Positions 31,325 to 39,970 are shown, numbered from the stretch's first letter. The stretch is DNA of 64,000 bases from Actinomycetospora succinea (GCF_004363095.1 NZ_SNYO01000003.1:310001-374000); one strand, 5' to 3'. A program made the numbers and translations. Notes: a model not told the origin generated them from the letters alone.

Positions 31325-32686
31325 TCACCCGCTCGTGGCGTCCGTCCTGTCGCGGCGCTCGAGCGTCGCCAGCGCCGCGGCGACCACGGCGGCCACCACG
31401 AACGACAGCAGCGACGCCGAGAGCCACGACGGCGGCGCGAACCCGATCGCGTCGCGCAGCGCGGTCCAGGCGTCCGACCAGCCCGGCGCACCACCGGGGT
31501 TGACCAGCTGGTACACGGCGAGACCGACCACCCAGGCGACGACCATGAGCGGGCGCGACGGCGCCCACCGCGACAGGTCCGGCGCGGCACCCCGGCGGAC
31601 CAGGGCGTCGCCGACCCCCACGCCGAGCAGCGGCACGAACACCGACCCGATGACGGCGAGGAAGACCGCGTAGTCGTCGATGGTCACGCCGAGGGCGAGC
31701 ACGGTGACGAGGACGCCGATCACCAGGCACAGCACCCGGCGGTCGGCGCGCGGCGCGAGGTTCTGCACCGAGATCGCCGTGGAGTAGACGTTCGCGAACG
31801 ACTGGTCGGTCTCGCGGGCGGTGAGCACCAGCAGCGCCACGAGCCCGAGCGGCGCGGCGAGCATGGGGGCGAAGACCGCGTCCCCGTCACCCGCGACGAG
31901 CGCGAGGGCGGCGAGCCCGACGACGAAGCAGACGATCTGCGTGATGCCGTAGCCGACGGTCGCCGCGGTGAACGCCGTCGAGACGCGCCGCGAGTGCCGG
32001 GAGAAGTCCGAGGCGACCGGGATCCACGAGACGGCGACGGCGATGGCCGCGTCGGTCCCGGCCCAGAAGCCCTCCCAGGAGCCGCCGCCGGCGGCGAGGT
32101 CCAGTTCCGGCCGGGAGAAGAGCCACCACGTGAGGTAGGCGACCGAGATGGCGACCAGGATCGTCACCACCCGCCGCAGCAGCCGCAGCATCCCCAGCGG
32201 GCGCAGCGTCAGCAGGGTCGTGACGACGCCGGCGCCGAGCACCCAGGCCCAGGTCGGGCCGCCGAGGGCGAGCGTGCCGGCCTGGGCGATGACCACCAGC
32301 TCGAACGTGCCCCAGCCGACGAGCTGGACGACGTTGAGCACCGACGGGAGCCACGACAGGACGCCGCCGAACAGGCCGCGCAGCAGCACCATCGCGGGCG
32401 CGCCGGTGGCCGCGCCGGGCATGGCCGAGAGCCCGACCATGGCGCTGCCGATGAGGGTCCCGACGACGGTCGCGACGACCGCGGCGGTGACGGTCAGCGG
32501 CGGGGCGCCCGCGGGCTGCAGGACCGCGAGGACCCCGGCGAAGCCCAGCAGGCTGACACCGAGGTTGGCCCAGAAGGCGCCCTGGTCGAGGAACCCGAGC
32601 GTCTTCGGCACCGGGCCGTCGAGGGTGGGGGCGACCTCCGCCGGGCCGTCGTGGGCCGTGGTGGAGGTGGACGCAGACGTACTCAC
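31325..32686 (-). CDS. cytX: CytX-like hydroxymethylpyrimidine/thiamine-precursor permease (NCS1 family)
   Basis: 453 residues, about 12 transmembrane helices, NCS1 family: KTLGFLDQGAFWANLGVSLL at the start, FELVVIAQAGTLALGGPTWA, and AIAVAVSWIPVASDFSRHSR in the middle. General NCS1 proteins carry cytosine, purines or allantoin. Here a TPP riboswitch immediately upstream points to import of the thiamine pyrimidine precursor HMP, the CytX function. The GTG start at 32686 is served by the GGGAGG inside the 3' end of the riboswitch. No other thiamine gene is nearby. Confidence 0.88.
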   Translation of the reverse strand: MSTSASTSTTAHDGPAEVAPTLDGPVPKTLGFLDQGAFWANLGVSLLGFAGVLAVLQPAGAPPLTVTAAVVATVVGTLIGSAMVGLSAMPGAATGAPAMVLLRGLFGGVLSWLPSVLNVVQLVGWGTFELVVIAQAGTLALGGPTWAWVLGAGVVTTLLTLRPLGMLRLLRRVVTILVAISVAYLTWWLFSRPELDLAAGGGSWEGFWAGTDAAIAVAVSWIPVASDFSRHSRRVSTAFTAATVGYGITQIVCFVVGLAALALVAGDGDAVFAPMLAAPLGLVALLVLTARETDQSFANVYSTAISVQNLAPRADRRVLCLVIGVLVTVLALGVTIDDYAVFLAVIGSVFVPLLGVGVGDALVRRGAAPDLSRWAPSRPLMVVAWVVGLAVYQLVNPGGAPGWSDAWTALRDAIGFAPPSWLSASLLSFVVAAVVAAALATLERRDRTDATSG

Positions 32687-32689
32687 AGC

Positions 32690-32778
32690 AGCCTCCCTGC
32701 GCCGGCATGATCCGGATCAGGTTCCGACGGTCGGGACCGCGCAGGTCCCCTCTCAGCCCGGTGGCTCCGGACTCCCGT
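32690..32778 (-). promoter_or_regulatory. TPP riboswitch (THI box)
   Basis: Read on the minus strand, the conserved THI elements appear in order: a GGGAGTCCGG start, GGGCTGAGAGG (the CTGAGA box), then AACCTGATCCGGATCATGCC (the ACCTGATCTGGATAATGCC-type box) and GGCGCAGGGAGG. The terminal GGGAGG is also the ribosome-binding site of the cytX-like gene, whose GTG is 6 nt further on. Ligand-dependent folding would therefore hide the ribosome site: translational repression by TPP. No separate terminator stem is visible between aptamer and gene. Confidence 0.95.
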
Positions 32779-32836
32779 GAGCGCCGGTCGGCGCCTGCCG
32801 ACGACCGTACGCGAGACACACACGACCCACACGCCA

Positions 32837-32884
32837 CGAGGGGCCGCCCACCGTGATCGCGAGGATCACGGGGACGGCCCCTCG
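32837..32884 (-). terminator. Strong two-part hairpin terminator behind the DUF1996 gene
   Basis: CGAGGGGCCG (32837-32846) pairs with CGGCCCCTCG (32875-32884), and CGTGATC (32852-32858) pairs with GATCACG (32864-32870), with C/G pairs and small bulges between. It is 17 bp past the DUF1996 stop on the minus strand. Confidence 0.8.
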
Positions 32885-32901
32885 GGGTCGTGCGGTGGCG
32901 G

Positions 32902-34245
32902 TTACTGCGGCAGGTTCGCGCAGGTCCGGTTCTCGTTGATGCAGGCGGCACCCGCGTCGTTCGAGTCCTGGCTGGCCAGGTTCTCGAAGTCGGAGTGGTC
33001 CGTCTTCGGGTCGTGCGTCTCGTTCGGGAAGCTGTCGATCTGGAACGTCCGGCCCGCGGGCTGGTCGTAGGTCAGCGTGATCCGCAGCGCCGGGATCGGC
33101 TTGAAGCCGTCCGAGCAGTTGCCGTCGTCGTCCGCGAAGGCCATGTGGTCACGGAAGTTCGCCGACTCCAGGTTCTGGCCGTCCCAGCAGCTCGGGTAGT
33201 CGAGCAGGCGCATCAGCTTGCCGCCGCCGCTGCAGATCGGGTACTGCTCGGTGACCCGGTCCTGGGCGTTGGAGCAGGTGTACTTCGCGTTGGCGTTCTC
33301 GCCGTTCTGTGCGCCCTGCTTCGCGTTCCCCATGATCATCATGAGGTGGGTCGGCATGGGCTCGACCGGCTCGTCGCCGTGGCCGCGGAAGGTCAGCTGC
33401 GCCGAGGTCGGCTTGAGGATCGAGCCGACGTTGCCGTCGAGGCTGCCGCCGTCCTCGCCCTCGTCGGGGCTCTGACCGTTGATGTTGCGCAGGACCGGCC
33501 AGAAGAAGGTCGACTGGTCGCCGTTGCCGCAGGACGTGCCGGCCTGCTCGAGCGAGTCGTCGTCCGAGTTCGCGTCGGTCGACTCGTTGCCGACGTAGTC
33601 GTGGACGTGCTGGGCACCGTTCTTCTTGCCCGGCGCGGCCATGTAGTTGTCGGAGTTGTTGTGGTCGCTGACGCCACAGTCGACGGAGTACGAGCCGCCG
33701 CTGAAGGAGCCGCCCTCGCCGATGTTGCCGTTGGCCTCGACCTGGTTGATGTCGACGTAGTCGCCGCGGTCGGCGTTCCGCGCCTCGTCACGGCCCGGGA
33801 ACGGGTCGGCGGCCTCGGCGGCCTCGACGTCCGCGCCCTCGTTGTCGGCGTCGACCTCGCCGTCGTCCTGGGTCATGCCGTTGTTGCCCTGACCCCGACG
33901 CTGCTGACCCTGGTCGCCGTCCTGGCCCTGGTCGTCGTTCTCGTCGCCCTGGGCCTGGCCGTCGCCGCCCTGGCCGTCGCCGTTCTGGTCGCCCTCGTCC
34001 CCGGAGTCGTCCCCGGAGTTCTGGTCCGACCCGTTGTCGTCACCCGATTCGCTGTCCGACTCGTCGCCGGACCCTTCGGAGGACGAGCTGCCGGTGAGCG
34101 AGCTGAGGATGCCGCCGTCACCACCGCCGTCCTCGGCGGCGGCCGAGCCGGCCGCCACGACGACGCCGGCCGTGACCAGCAGGGCCGCCACGGTCGCGAT
34201 GAGCCGTGTCGGCAGGTTTGTGCGATGTCGTCCGCGTCGGGGCAC
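32902..34245 (-). CDS. Secreted DUF1996 domain protein with acidic low-complexity linker
   Basis: 447 residues from the GTG at 34245 (GGAGG 6 nt upstream). A signal peptide (RLIATVAALLVTAGVVVAAG then SAAAED) is followed by about 100 residues rich in Asp, Gly, Gln and Ser, then a DUF1996-like domain with DCGVSDHNNSDNYMAAPG, GAQHVHDYVGNESTDANSD, EQAGTSCGNGDQSTFFWPVL, and Cys pairs (YTCSNAQ, YPICSGG, YPSCWDG, NRTCANL) that are probably disulfides. DUF1996 proteins are secreted, found in fungi and actinobacteria, and of unknown activity; the conserved His/Asp residues could bind metal. It is divergent from the atypical response regulator gene. Confidence 0.8.
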   Translation of the reverse strand: MPRRGRHRTNLPTRLIATVAALLVTAGVVVAAGSAAAEDGGGDGGILSSLTGSSSSEGSGDESDSESGDDNGSDQNSGDDSGDEGDQNGDGQGGDGQAQGDENDDQGQDGDQGQQRRGQGNNGMTQDDGEVDADNEGADVEAAEAADPFPGRDEARNADRGDYVDINQVEANGNIGEGGSFSGGSYSVDCGVSDHNNSDNYMAAPGKKNGAQHVHDYVGNESTDANSDDDSLEQAGTSCGNGDQSTFFWPVLRNINGQSPDEGEDGGSLDGNVGSILKPTSAQLTFRGHGDEPVEPMPTHLMMIMGNAKQGAQNGENANAKYTCSNAQDRVTEQYPICSGGGKLMRLLDYPSCWDGQNLESANFRDHMAFADDDGNCSDGFKPIPALRITLTYDQPAGRTFQIDSFPNETHDPKTDHSDFENLASQDSNDAGAACINENRTCANLPQ

Positions 34246-34631
34246 GGGAACCTCCTGACGGTGCCCGCGACGCCGGGACGGGGGAGCTCGTCCGGGGAAT
34301 CGACGCCGGGGACATGGGTGTCCTGCCTGTGGATGTCGGCGGAGCACGGGCGGCGGCAGGAAAGAGGGGGAGCGTCGCCGTCCGGGCTCCGACGGAAGGT
34401 CACGGTAGGGACACGGCCGTCCGGCGACCGCTTATCTGAGAGATCTCAGCTCTGGACGCCGCTCGCAGGGCCGCTGAGCGCGACGATCGGCAGGGTGGTG
34501 GGGCTGAACGGATGAAAATCTGGTCCGCTCGCGCCAGTGGGCTCTCAGGGAAGGACCGCCGACGAGCATCACGTCTCCGCTCGCCGCTCGTCGATTGAAC
34601 TCGAACGCGTCCCGGTACAAGCTGGACCGCG
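34246..34631. promoter_or_regulatory. Divergent promoter region with a 14-bp palindrome
   Basis: A 386-bp interval without a supported gene, between the DUF1996 gene (minus) and the OmpR-type regulator gene (plus). It holds CTGAGA-GA-TCTCAG at 34436-34449, a perfect 6-2-6 inverted repeat, and a related half site (GGGCTCTCAGGG) about 90 bp to the right. There is an AT-rich patch GATGAAAATCT near 34511. The palindrome is a candidate operator for the adjacent regulator. Confidence 0.45.
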
Positions 34632-35318
34632 ATGAGACCTGATCGTTATGCGGGCGCGGAGCGGGGCCGCGTGCTGTGCGTGGCCCCTTCCCATCGCACA
34701 ACGAGCGTCCTGGTCGGGACGTTGCGGTCGCACGGCTTCGAACCCCAGCTCCTCCGGGAGAGCTGGAGCGTCGGGGCGACCGCACGGGCCAGCGGCGCGC
34801 GGGCCGTCGTGCTGGACGTGGAGATGCCGGGGCTGCGGCCCGTCGAGGTGCTCGCGGACCTGCACCGCGACAGCCCGCGGACCCCGATCATCGCGCTGAC
34901 CAGCCCGGAGGCGCGCGACCGCACGGTGTCCACCCTGCGCGCGACGCAGGACGACTACCTGGTCACGCCCTTCCCCATGGAGGAGCTGCTGGCGCGCCTG
35001 CGGCTGCGCCTGGGCGACGACCGCCCGACCGCGCAGCTGTTCCTGCGCCGCGGCGAGGTGGCCGTCGACACGGCCCTCGAGCAGGTGTTCGTCGAGAACA
35101 AGCCGGTCAGCCTGTCGCGCACCGAGTACGCGGTGGTCGACGCGCTCATCCGGCACCCGCGCGGCCAGGCCATGTCGCAGGAGCAGCTCGTCACCCGCGT
35201 CTGGGGCGGACCGCCGACCTCGAACATCGTCGAGGTCTACATCGGCTACCTGCGCCGCAAGCTCGGCGCGGAGCGGATCCGCACCGTCCGCGGGCGCGGC
35301 TACATCCTCGAGGGCTGA
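34632..35318 (+). CDS. OmpR-type response regulator with degenerate receiver
   Basis: 228 residues. The receiver fold spans 12-120 with the phospho-acceptor position kept (D62 in VVLDVEMPG), but the acidic pair that binds Mg is replaced by A18-P19 (LCVAPSHRT) and the conserved Lys is replaced by T112 (DDYLVTPFPME). The C-terminal ~100 residues are a normal winged helix (LSRTEYAVVDALIRHPRGQA, SNIVEVYIGYLRRKLGAERI, RTVRGRGYILEG). It is therefore likely to act without standard phosphorylation, as other atypical OmpR-family regulators do. No kinase gene adjoins it. The start at ATG 34632 is assumed; the ribosome site is weak. Confidence 0.88.
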   Translation: MRPDRYAGAERGRVLCVAPSHRTTSVLVGTLRSHGFEPQLLRESWSVGATARASGARAVVLDVEMPGLRPVEVLADLHRDSPRTPIIALTSPEARDRTVSTLRATQDDYLVTPFPMEELLARLRLRLGDDRPTAQLFLRRGEVAVDTALEQVFVENKPVSLSRTEYAVVDALIRHPRGQAMSQEQLVTRVWGGPPTSNIVEVYIGYLRRKLGAERIRTVRGRGYILEG

Positions 35319-35334
35319 GTCCCTTCCCAGGGCC

Positions 35335-35355
35335 CGTCCTCAGGGCGCGAGGACG
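35335..35355. terminator. Hairpin between convergent regulator and GT-C genes
   Basis: CGTCCTC (35335-35341) pairs with GAGGACG (35349-35355), loop of 7 nt. It overlaps the last codons of the minus-strand glycosyltransferase gene and lies 17 bp past the regulator's stop. It could end transcription from the left. Confidence 0.45.
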
Positions 35356-36872
35356 AGGTGCCCCGCGCCGCGGCCGATGACGTAGGTCGGCCAGCCGGGG
35401 CCGGTGCCCGTCTCGTAGGTCAGCGTGCGGTCGGGGGGCTCGACGGGCCGGCGCTCGGCGTGCAGGAAGTTCACGCGCAGCAGGAACCCCCCGAGCGGGC
35501 CCGCCGAGGCCAGGCGCGAGTCGACGATCGACATCAGCCGGGCCCGGTCGCTGAACTGGTCGACGATGTCGCAGCGGCACGCGAACGCCAGCGTCCCGAT
35601 CTCGCCGGGCGCGAGGACGCTCTGGTCCGTCGGCACCGCCCGGCCCAGCTCCGTGCCGGCGTTGATGTAGTCGGCGGCACTGGCCCAGTTGCCGAACACC
35701 GCCGGGTGCGGCCACGGGATGCCGAGCCCGGTCTGGTGGCCGATGCTCACCCCGGCGACGAGCGCGAGGCCGGTGACGACGGCGGTGGTGCGCTGCAGGC
35801 TCAGGTCGGCGGCGCCGAGCGCGGCGCACAGCGTCAGCAGCGCCAACGACGGGCAGTAGTACCAGATGTAGGACGAGACGCCCATCGCCGCGTACGCCGC
35901 GTAGTGCACGGCGCCGGCGAGGCCGGCGGCGACCACGACGCGGTCGAGCAGCCGCCCCTCCCCGCGCACCCACCGGGCGGCCGAGACGGCGACGGACACG
36001 AGGCCCACCCCGACGACCACGCCGACGACGAGCATGGCGATCGGCCAGCGCTCGGCCATGAACAGCGGCCCGTTGCCGAAGACCTCGCCGCCGGGGAACG
36101 CGCCGCTCGTCTTGATGATCAGGCTGTCCGGGACGAAGCTGCCGAGCACGAACCACGACCAGACGTGCCACGGCAGCGTCACCAGCGCGCCCACCCCGAC
36201 CGCGACCAGCGCGCCGCGCACCGCCCGCGGGGCCGCGGCGAGGAAGAGCACCGCGACGAGGACGACGGCGGGCAGCACGAGGTCGGGACGGGTGAGCACG
36301 CCGAGGCCCATGACGATCCCGGTCGCGACCGGGCGCCGGGCGGCGGCGTAGCGCACCACGGCGACGAGCAGGGCCGCCACGAGGAACGACTCCATGCCGA
36401 CCACCGCGGCGAAGATCGGCGAGCTGACGATCAGGCCGACGGTGAGGAACGCGACGACGGGGCGGCGCAGGCCCAGCTGCGCGGCCAGCGCGGACGCCCA
36501 GACCGCCATGGCGGCGGTGGTGGCCACGAGGACGAGGCCGGCCGAGACCGCCGGGCGCCCGGTGACGACGATGCCGGCGGCGAGGAGCCACACGTTCAGC
36601 GGCGAGGTGGCCGAGTTGGCGTCGCGGAACGGCGTGAGGCCCCAGTGCCCGAGCTCGGCGACGTTCCGGGCGTAGTCGAGCGTGATGTAGGAGTCGTCGG
36701 GCATCCCGCGGTAGGCGACGAGGAACAGCAGCCCGCCCATCAGCGCGCCGACGGCGGCGATCAGCAGCGTCTGGGGCGACGGTCGCGGGAGCGTCCGCGC
36801 CGGCGGGGGGTCGTCGACGGTCACGGGGACGTCGTGGTCCGACCCGGTCGCCGGGTCGAGGCCGGTCGCCAC
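35340..36872 (-). CDS. Polytopic GT-C type glycosyltransferase, probably envelope-directed
   Basis: 510 residues with about 10-12 transmembrane helices after a 35-residue Pro-rich cytoplasmic start. The first periplasmic loop holds the GT-C signature GMPDDSYITLDYARN (acidic pair) and WGLTPFRDANSATSPLNVW. Later segments include GVLTRPDLVLPAVVLV and TLPWHVWSWFVLGSFVPDSL. The loop is similar to arabinofuranosyl- and mannosyltransferases that use polyprenyl-phosphate sugars, such as AftB-type proteins. The precise sugar and acceptor are unknown. The start is a GTG at 36872 with a weak ribosome site. Confidence 0.75.
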   Translation of the reverse strand: MATGLDPATGSDHDVPVTVDDPPPARTLPRPSPQTLLIAAVGALMGGLLFLVAYRGMPDDSYITLDYARNVAELGHWGLTPFRDANSATSPLNVWLLAAGIVVTGRPAVSAGLVLVATTAAMAVWASALAAQLGLRRPVVAFLTVGLIVSSPIFAAVVGMESFLVAALLVAVVRYAAARRPVATGIVMGLGVLTRPDLVLPAVVLVAVLFLAAAPRAVRGALVAVGVGALVTLPWHVWSWFVLGSFVPDSLIIKTSGAFPGGEVFGNGPLFMAERWPIAMLVVGVVVGVGLVSVAVSAARWVRGEGRLLDRVVVAAGLAGAVHYAAYAAMGVSSYIWYYCPSLALLTLCAALGAADLSLQRTTAVVTGLALVAGVSIGHQTGLGIPWPHPAVFGNWASAADYINAGTELGRAVPTDQSVLAPGEIGTLAFACRCDIVDQFSDRARLMSIVDSRLASAGPLGGFLLRVNFLHAERRPVEPPDRTLTYETGTGPGWPTYVIGRGAGHLVLAP

Positions 36873-36994
36873 CTCAGGTCATCCCCGGCTCGACGACGAT
36901 CTCGTACCGCATCCGCCGGCTCCGTCTCCGTGTGTCAGCTGTCGGCGCCCATATCACCACGTCGAGCTGGTCGAGCCCGTAGCCGGGGCGGTCG

Positions 36995-37771
36995 CTAGGC
37001 GGGGAAGAGGGTGTCCTCGCGCTGCGCGGGATCGCCGCCGACGCGGATGAACCACTCGGTGCCGAAGGCCATCGCGAACCGGTCGTCGGGCAGCGCGAGG
37101 AAGAAGGAGTCCTCGGGGATCTGGCTGCGGTGCACCCGCATCGCCGCGCGCTTGGCCTTGAGCCAGGGCGTCACGTCGACCCGGGTGGTCAGGACCGACT
37201 CGGGCGAGCCGAAGGCTTCCGGGTCGAGGTCGGGCATCTCCTCGCCGGCCTCACGGGCCATCTCGGCCATGCGGCGGAAGTCGTCGCGGTTGGAGGTGGC
37301 CTCGTACACCCGCGGCGTGCCGGCCAGCTCGCCGGCGCGGCGCCCGACCCGGTGGACCTGGATGTGGTCGGGGTGGCCGTAGCCGCCGATGCGGTCGTAG
37401 ACGGTGAGGACCTCGGCGTCCTCCTCCCGCAGGATCGCGGCCAGACGCTCGGCGGCCTCCTCGACGTCGGCGGACCAGAACGAGCCGGGCTCGCCGTTGG
37501 TCTCGGTGTCGACCATCCCGGAGTCGGTGTACCCGAGGAACTCGACCCGCTCGGCGCCGAGCACCTCGGCGGAGTCGTGGGTCTCCTTGACGCGGCGCTG
37601 CGCGAGCGTCTCGCCGTCGGAGAGCACGCCGGGCACGATCTCGCCGTGCTCGCCGCGCGTCGCGACCACCAGCACCACCCGGTGGCCGGCGTCGGCGGCG
37701 GCGCGCATGACGCCGCCGCAGGTGATGCACTCGTCGTCGGGGTGTGCGTGGAAGCTGACCATGGTCGCCAC
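36995..37771 (-). CDS. PIG-L family zinc deacetylase, mycothiol-type (MshB/Mca-like)
   Basis: 258 residues from the GTG at 37771. The zinc motif is SFHAHPDDECITCGG (H10, D13), with the third ligand in RIGGYGHPDHIQVHRVG. In actinobacteria this family deacetylates GlcNAc-inositol in mycothiol synthesis (MshB) or cleaves mycothiol S-conjugates (Mca). The C-terminal part, with RVHRSQIPEDSFFLALPDD and FGTEWFIRVGG, looks closer to Mca than to MshB to me, but I cannot run the comparison, so no symbol is given. TAGGCT 7 nt before the GTG gives a leaderless transcript; the ATG three codons in is the alternative start. Confidence 0.87.
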   Translation of the reverse strand: MATMVSFHAHPDDECITCGGVMRAAADAGHRVVLVVATRGEHGEIVPGVLSDGETLAQRRVKETHDSAEVLGAERVEFLGYTDSGMVDTETNGEPGSFWSADVEEAAERLAAILREEDAEVLTVYDRIGGYGHPDHIQVHRVGRRAGELAGTPRVYEATSNRDDFRRMAEMAREAGEEMPDLDPEAFGSPESVLTTRVDVTPWLKAKRAAMRVHRSQIPEDSFFLALPDDRFAMAFGTEWFIRVGGDPAQREDTLFPA

Positions 37772-37778
37772 GACACCG

Positions 37779-37784
37779 AGCCTA
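37779..37784 (-). promoter_or_regulatory. -10 element of a leaderless promoter for the PIG-L deacetylase gene
   Basis: TAGGCT on the minus strand, 7 nt before the GTG at 37771, inside the 17-bp gap behind the SHOCT protein gene. Confidence 0.55.
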
Positions 37785-37788
37785 GCGA

Positions 37789-39711
37789 TCAGGCGAGCGC
37801 GATCGACGCCACCAGCACGATCGCGACGAGCAGCAGCAACGCCACCGTCCCGAGGATCACGCCCGCGCGCGGGCCCGGCCCGCGCGCGAAGAGCTCGCGG
37901 CCCTGGAGGCCCTCCGAGCGCGCCGCGGCGCTCGCCCACGGCGGGGCCGTGTCCTCCGGACGCGCCACGCCGCCCCCGGCCGCCCGCGCCGGCACCGCGC
38001 CGGGGACGAACTGCGTGCGCTCCGGCGGCGGGGGCGGACCGGGCCGTGCAGGACCGCTGCGCCACGTCGCCGCCCCGCGCGGAGGCGGCAGGGGTGGTGG
38101 CGGCTCGGGGCGCCGGCGCACCACCTGGGTCGCCTCCGGCGCCGGCTCGTCGCGCGCCACCACCTGCGTGCGGTCGGCGGCCGGTCCGGGGGCGTCGGGG
38201 ACGACCTGCGTCGTGTCCGGGGACGTCCCGGCGTCGGCGTCCTGCGCCGACCACCGGAACGGCGGCGGGAACGGGTCCGCCGGCAGCGGGCGCTCGTCGG
38301 TGCGGGCGTCGTCCTCCTCCTCGGCCGGTGGCGGAGGTGGGCGGAGGGCGGGCGACGACGCGCGCGTCTCGGGCAGGGGCGGCGCCTCGGCGGGCGTCGC
38401 GGGCACGGGGATGCCGCGGAGCTGGTCGGCGTCCTCGGCCTGCTCGCCCACAGCGGGCTCGCCGGCGGGCTCCGCCGGTGCCGCGCGGACGGCGCGCCCC
38501 GGGAGAGGTGTCCACCGCGTCTCGGTGTCGGGCGGGTCGTCGTCGACCACGGAGGCGGGCCGCTCCGTGCCGGCCACCGTGTCCTCGCGACCCGGTTCGG
38601 CGGCACCGGCGGCCGACGGCGAGGACGGCGAGGACGGCGCGGACGGCGCGGATGGCGCGGACGGCGACTCCGAACCCGTGTCCTGACGACTCGGGTCGGC
38701 GGCGCCGGCGGTCGCACCGGCCGCGTCGGCGGCGGCCGAGGTCGTGGACTCCGGGTCGGCGACCGTGTCCCGAGGACCCGGGTCCGGCGCACCGGAGGCG
38801 CCTTCGGTCGCATCGGCCGTGGTCGGGCGCGCGGAGTCGGTCACCGTGTCCTGGGGACTCGGGTCGCCGGAACCCGCCGTCACGGGCGCGGGGTCCGCGA
38901 CCGCATCCCGAACCGGCTCAGCAGCGGCTCCGGCCGCGTCACCCTCGGCCGGGCTCGCGGGCGTCGGGTCGGCGACCGTGTCCTGCGGACCCGGGTCGGC
39001 GGGACGGGTCGCGGCTCCGGTCGCGGCCTTCTCCGACGTCGTGCCCGCCGCGCCGGGCTCCGGGCTCGCCGGGGACAGGGCGCTCTCGACGGCTCCCGAG
39101 GCCGGGATCGTCGCCCGGGGAGCAGCGGGGGCGGCTGGCGTCGCCGGTCGCTGCGGCGCCGCGGGCTCCGCCGGACGCTGCGGCGCCGCGGACTCGGCCG
39201 TCCGCGACGGCGGGGTCGCCGGCCGCTCCGGACCCGCGGACGTGGCGGGACGCGACGGCGGCAGGACAGCACCCCTGTCCGCGGGCTCGGCCGGACGCGA
39301 CGGCGGGGACGGCGGTCGGCGGTCGGGCGGGGGCGGCCCGCCACGCGGCGGCGGGGCGGGGCGGCCGGTGTCCGCCGGGCGTGCCGGCCCCAGCGGCCGA
39401 GGCCCGCCGGAGGGCGGGCCGGGCGGCGGCCGGTGCGGCGCGGCCGGGGGCGGCGCGGCCGGGGGCGAGGCGGTCGAGCGCCCGTTCGTGCGGTCACCCG
39501 TCGCGCCGTAGCCGGTCTCGAACCCGTCGTCGAAGCCCAGCTCGTGGTCGGCGGCGTCGAGCTCGCTGTCGTCGAGGTCGTCGCGCGAGGCCGGCGGGGG
39601 CGGCAATCGGGAGGCGAGGATCTCGTCGCGGCGGCGGCGGTACGACTCGGCGTCGACCCGGCCGGTGGCCAGGTCCTCGTCGAGCCGACGCAGCTGCTCC
39701 GGGACGCCCAT
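37789..39711 (-). CDS. SHOCT-domain protein with long disordered, TQ-V motif-rich region and C-terminal membrane anchor
   Basis: 640 residues. The N-terminus is a SHOCT-like helix pair (LRRLDEDLATGRVDAESYRR). About 530 disordered residues follow, rich in Pro, Ala, Asp and Thr, with a loose repeat PQDTVADP (QDTVADP, QDTVTDS, RDTVADP, EDTVAGT), and near the end four TQVV/TQFV motifs (DTTQVVPDA, DRTQVVARD, EATQVVRRR, ERTQFVPG). The protein ends in a single transmembrane helix (VILGTVALLLLVAIVLVASI). Thr-Gln-Val motifs of this sort are typical phospho-sites of actinobacterial Ser/Thr kinases and FHA ligands (inference). The ATG at 39711 has GGAAGG upstream. Confidence 0.75.
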   Translation of the reverse strand: MGVPEQLRRLDEDLATGRVDAESYRRRRDEILASRLPPPPASRDDLDDSELDAADHELGFDDGFETGYGATGDRTNGRSTASPPAAPPPAAPHRPPPGPPSGGPRPLGPARPADTGRPAPPPRGGPPPPDRRPPSPPSRPAEPADRGAVLPPSRPATSAGPERPATPPSRTAESAAPQRPAEPAAPQRPATPAAPAAPRATIPASGAVESALSPASPEPGAAGTTSEKAATGAATRPADPGPQDTVADPTPASPAEGDAAGAAAEPVRDAVADPAPVTAGSGDPSPQDTVTDSARPTTADATEGASGAPDPGPRDTVADPESTTSAAADAAGATAGAADPSRQDTGSESPSAPSAPSAPSSPSSPSAAGAAEPGREDTVAGTERPASVVDDDPPDTETRWTPLPGRAVRAAPAEPAGEPAVGEQAEDADQLRGIPVPATPAEAPPLPETRASSPALRPPPPPAEEEDDARTDERPLPADPFPPPFRWSAQDADAGTSPDTTQVVPDAPGPAADRTQVVARDEPAPEATQVVRRRPEPPPPLPPPRGAATWRSGPARPGPPPPPERTQFVPGAVPARAAGGGVARPEDTAPPWASAAARSEGLQGRELFARGPGPRAGVILGTVALLLLVAIVLVASIALA

Positions 39712-39970
39712 CGCACCTTCCTCCGCGGCTCCGCTGATCAGGGCCGGTCGGTCTCGAACACCGTCCGACCTGCGCAGGTTCCGCACGGTAACGCACGACC
39801 GCGCTCCGTGAGTGATCTTCAGTTCGGCGACCCCCGGCGTGATCTCGGCGAAAAGGAGCGAACACTCCGGCTCCCCCTCACGAAGGTGGCGGCGAATGCG
39901 GCGCACGAGGGGCGTCGCGCACGTGGAAGAGCGGTCGAACTCCCCCGGCCGCGGACGAGAGGACGTCGCC
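39712..39970. other. Divergent intergenic region, nothing assigned
   Basis: 259 bp between the SHOCT protein gene (minus) and the cyclopropane-synthase-like gene (plus). It is slightly less GC rich near 39790-39870 (for example CGGCGAAAAGGAGCGAACAC). It must contain the promoters of both genes; no hexamer pair is convincing and no open frame in it looks coding. Confidence 0.35.

Noticed and set aside
29477..32710. A 1077-residue open frame on the plus strand across the SGNH and CytX-like genes, and similar long frames elsewhere (2288-3982, 4679-6793, 14323-16899, 18672-20804)
   Set aside because: Composition is Arg/Gly/Asp/His rich with no domain pattern, and the opposite strand has genes with clear motifs. 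Such shadows are expected at this GC content.
36995..37771. Firm naming of the PIG-L deacetylase as mca or mshB
   Set aside because: Both share the zinc motif; the choice needs an alignment I cannot run.
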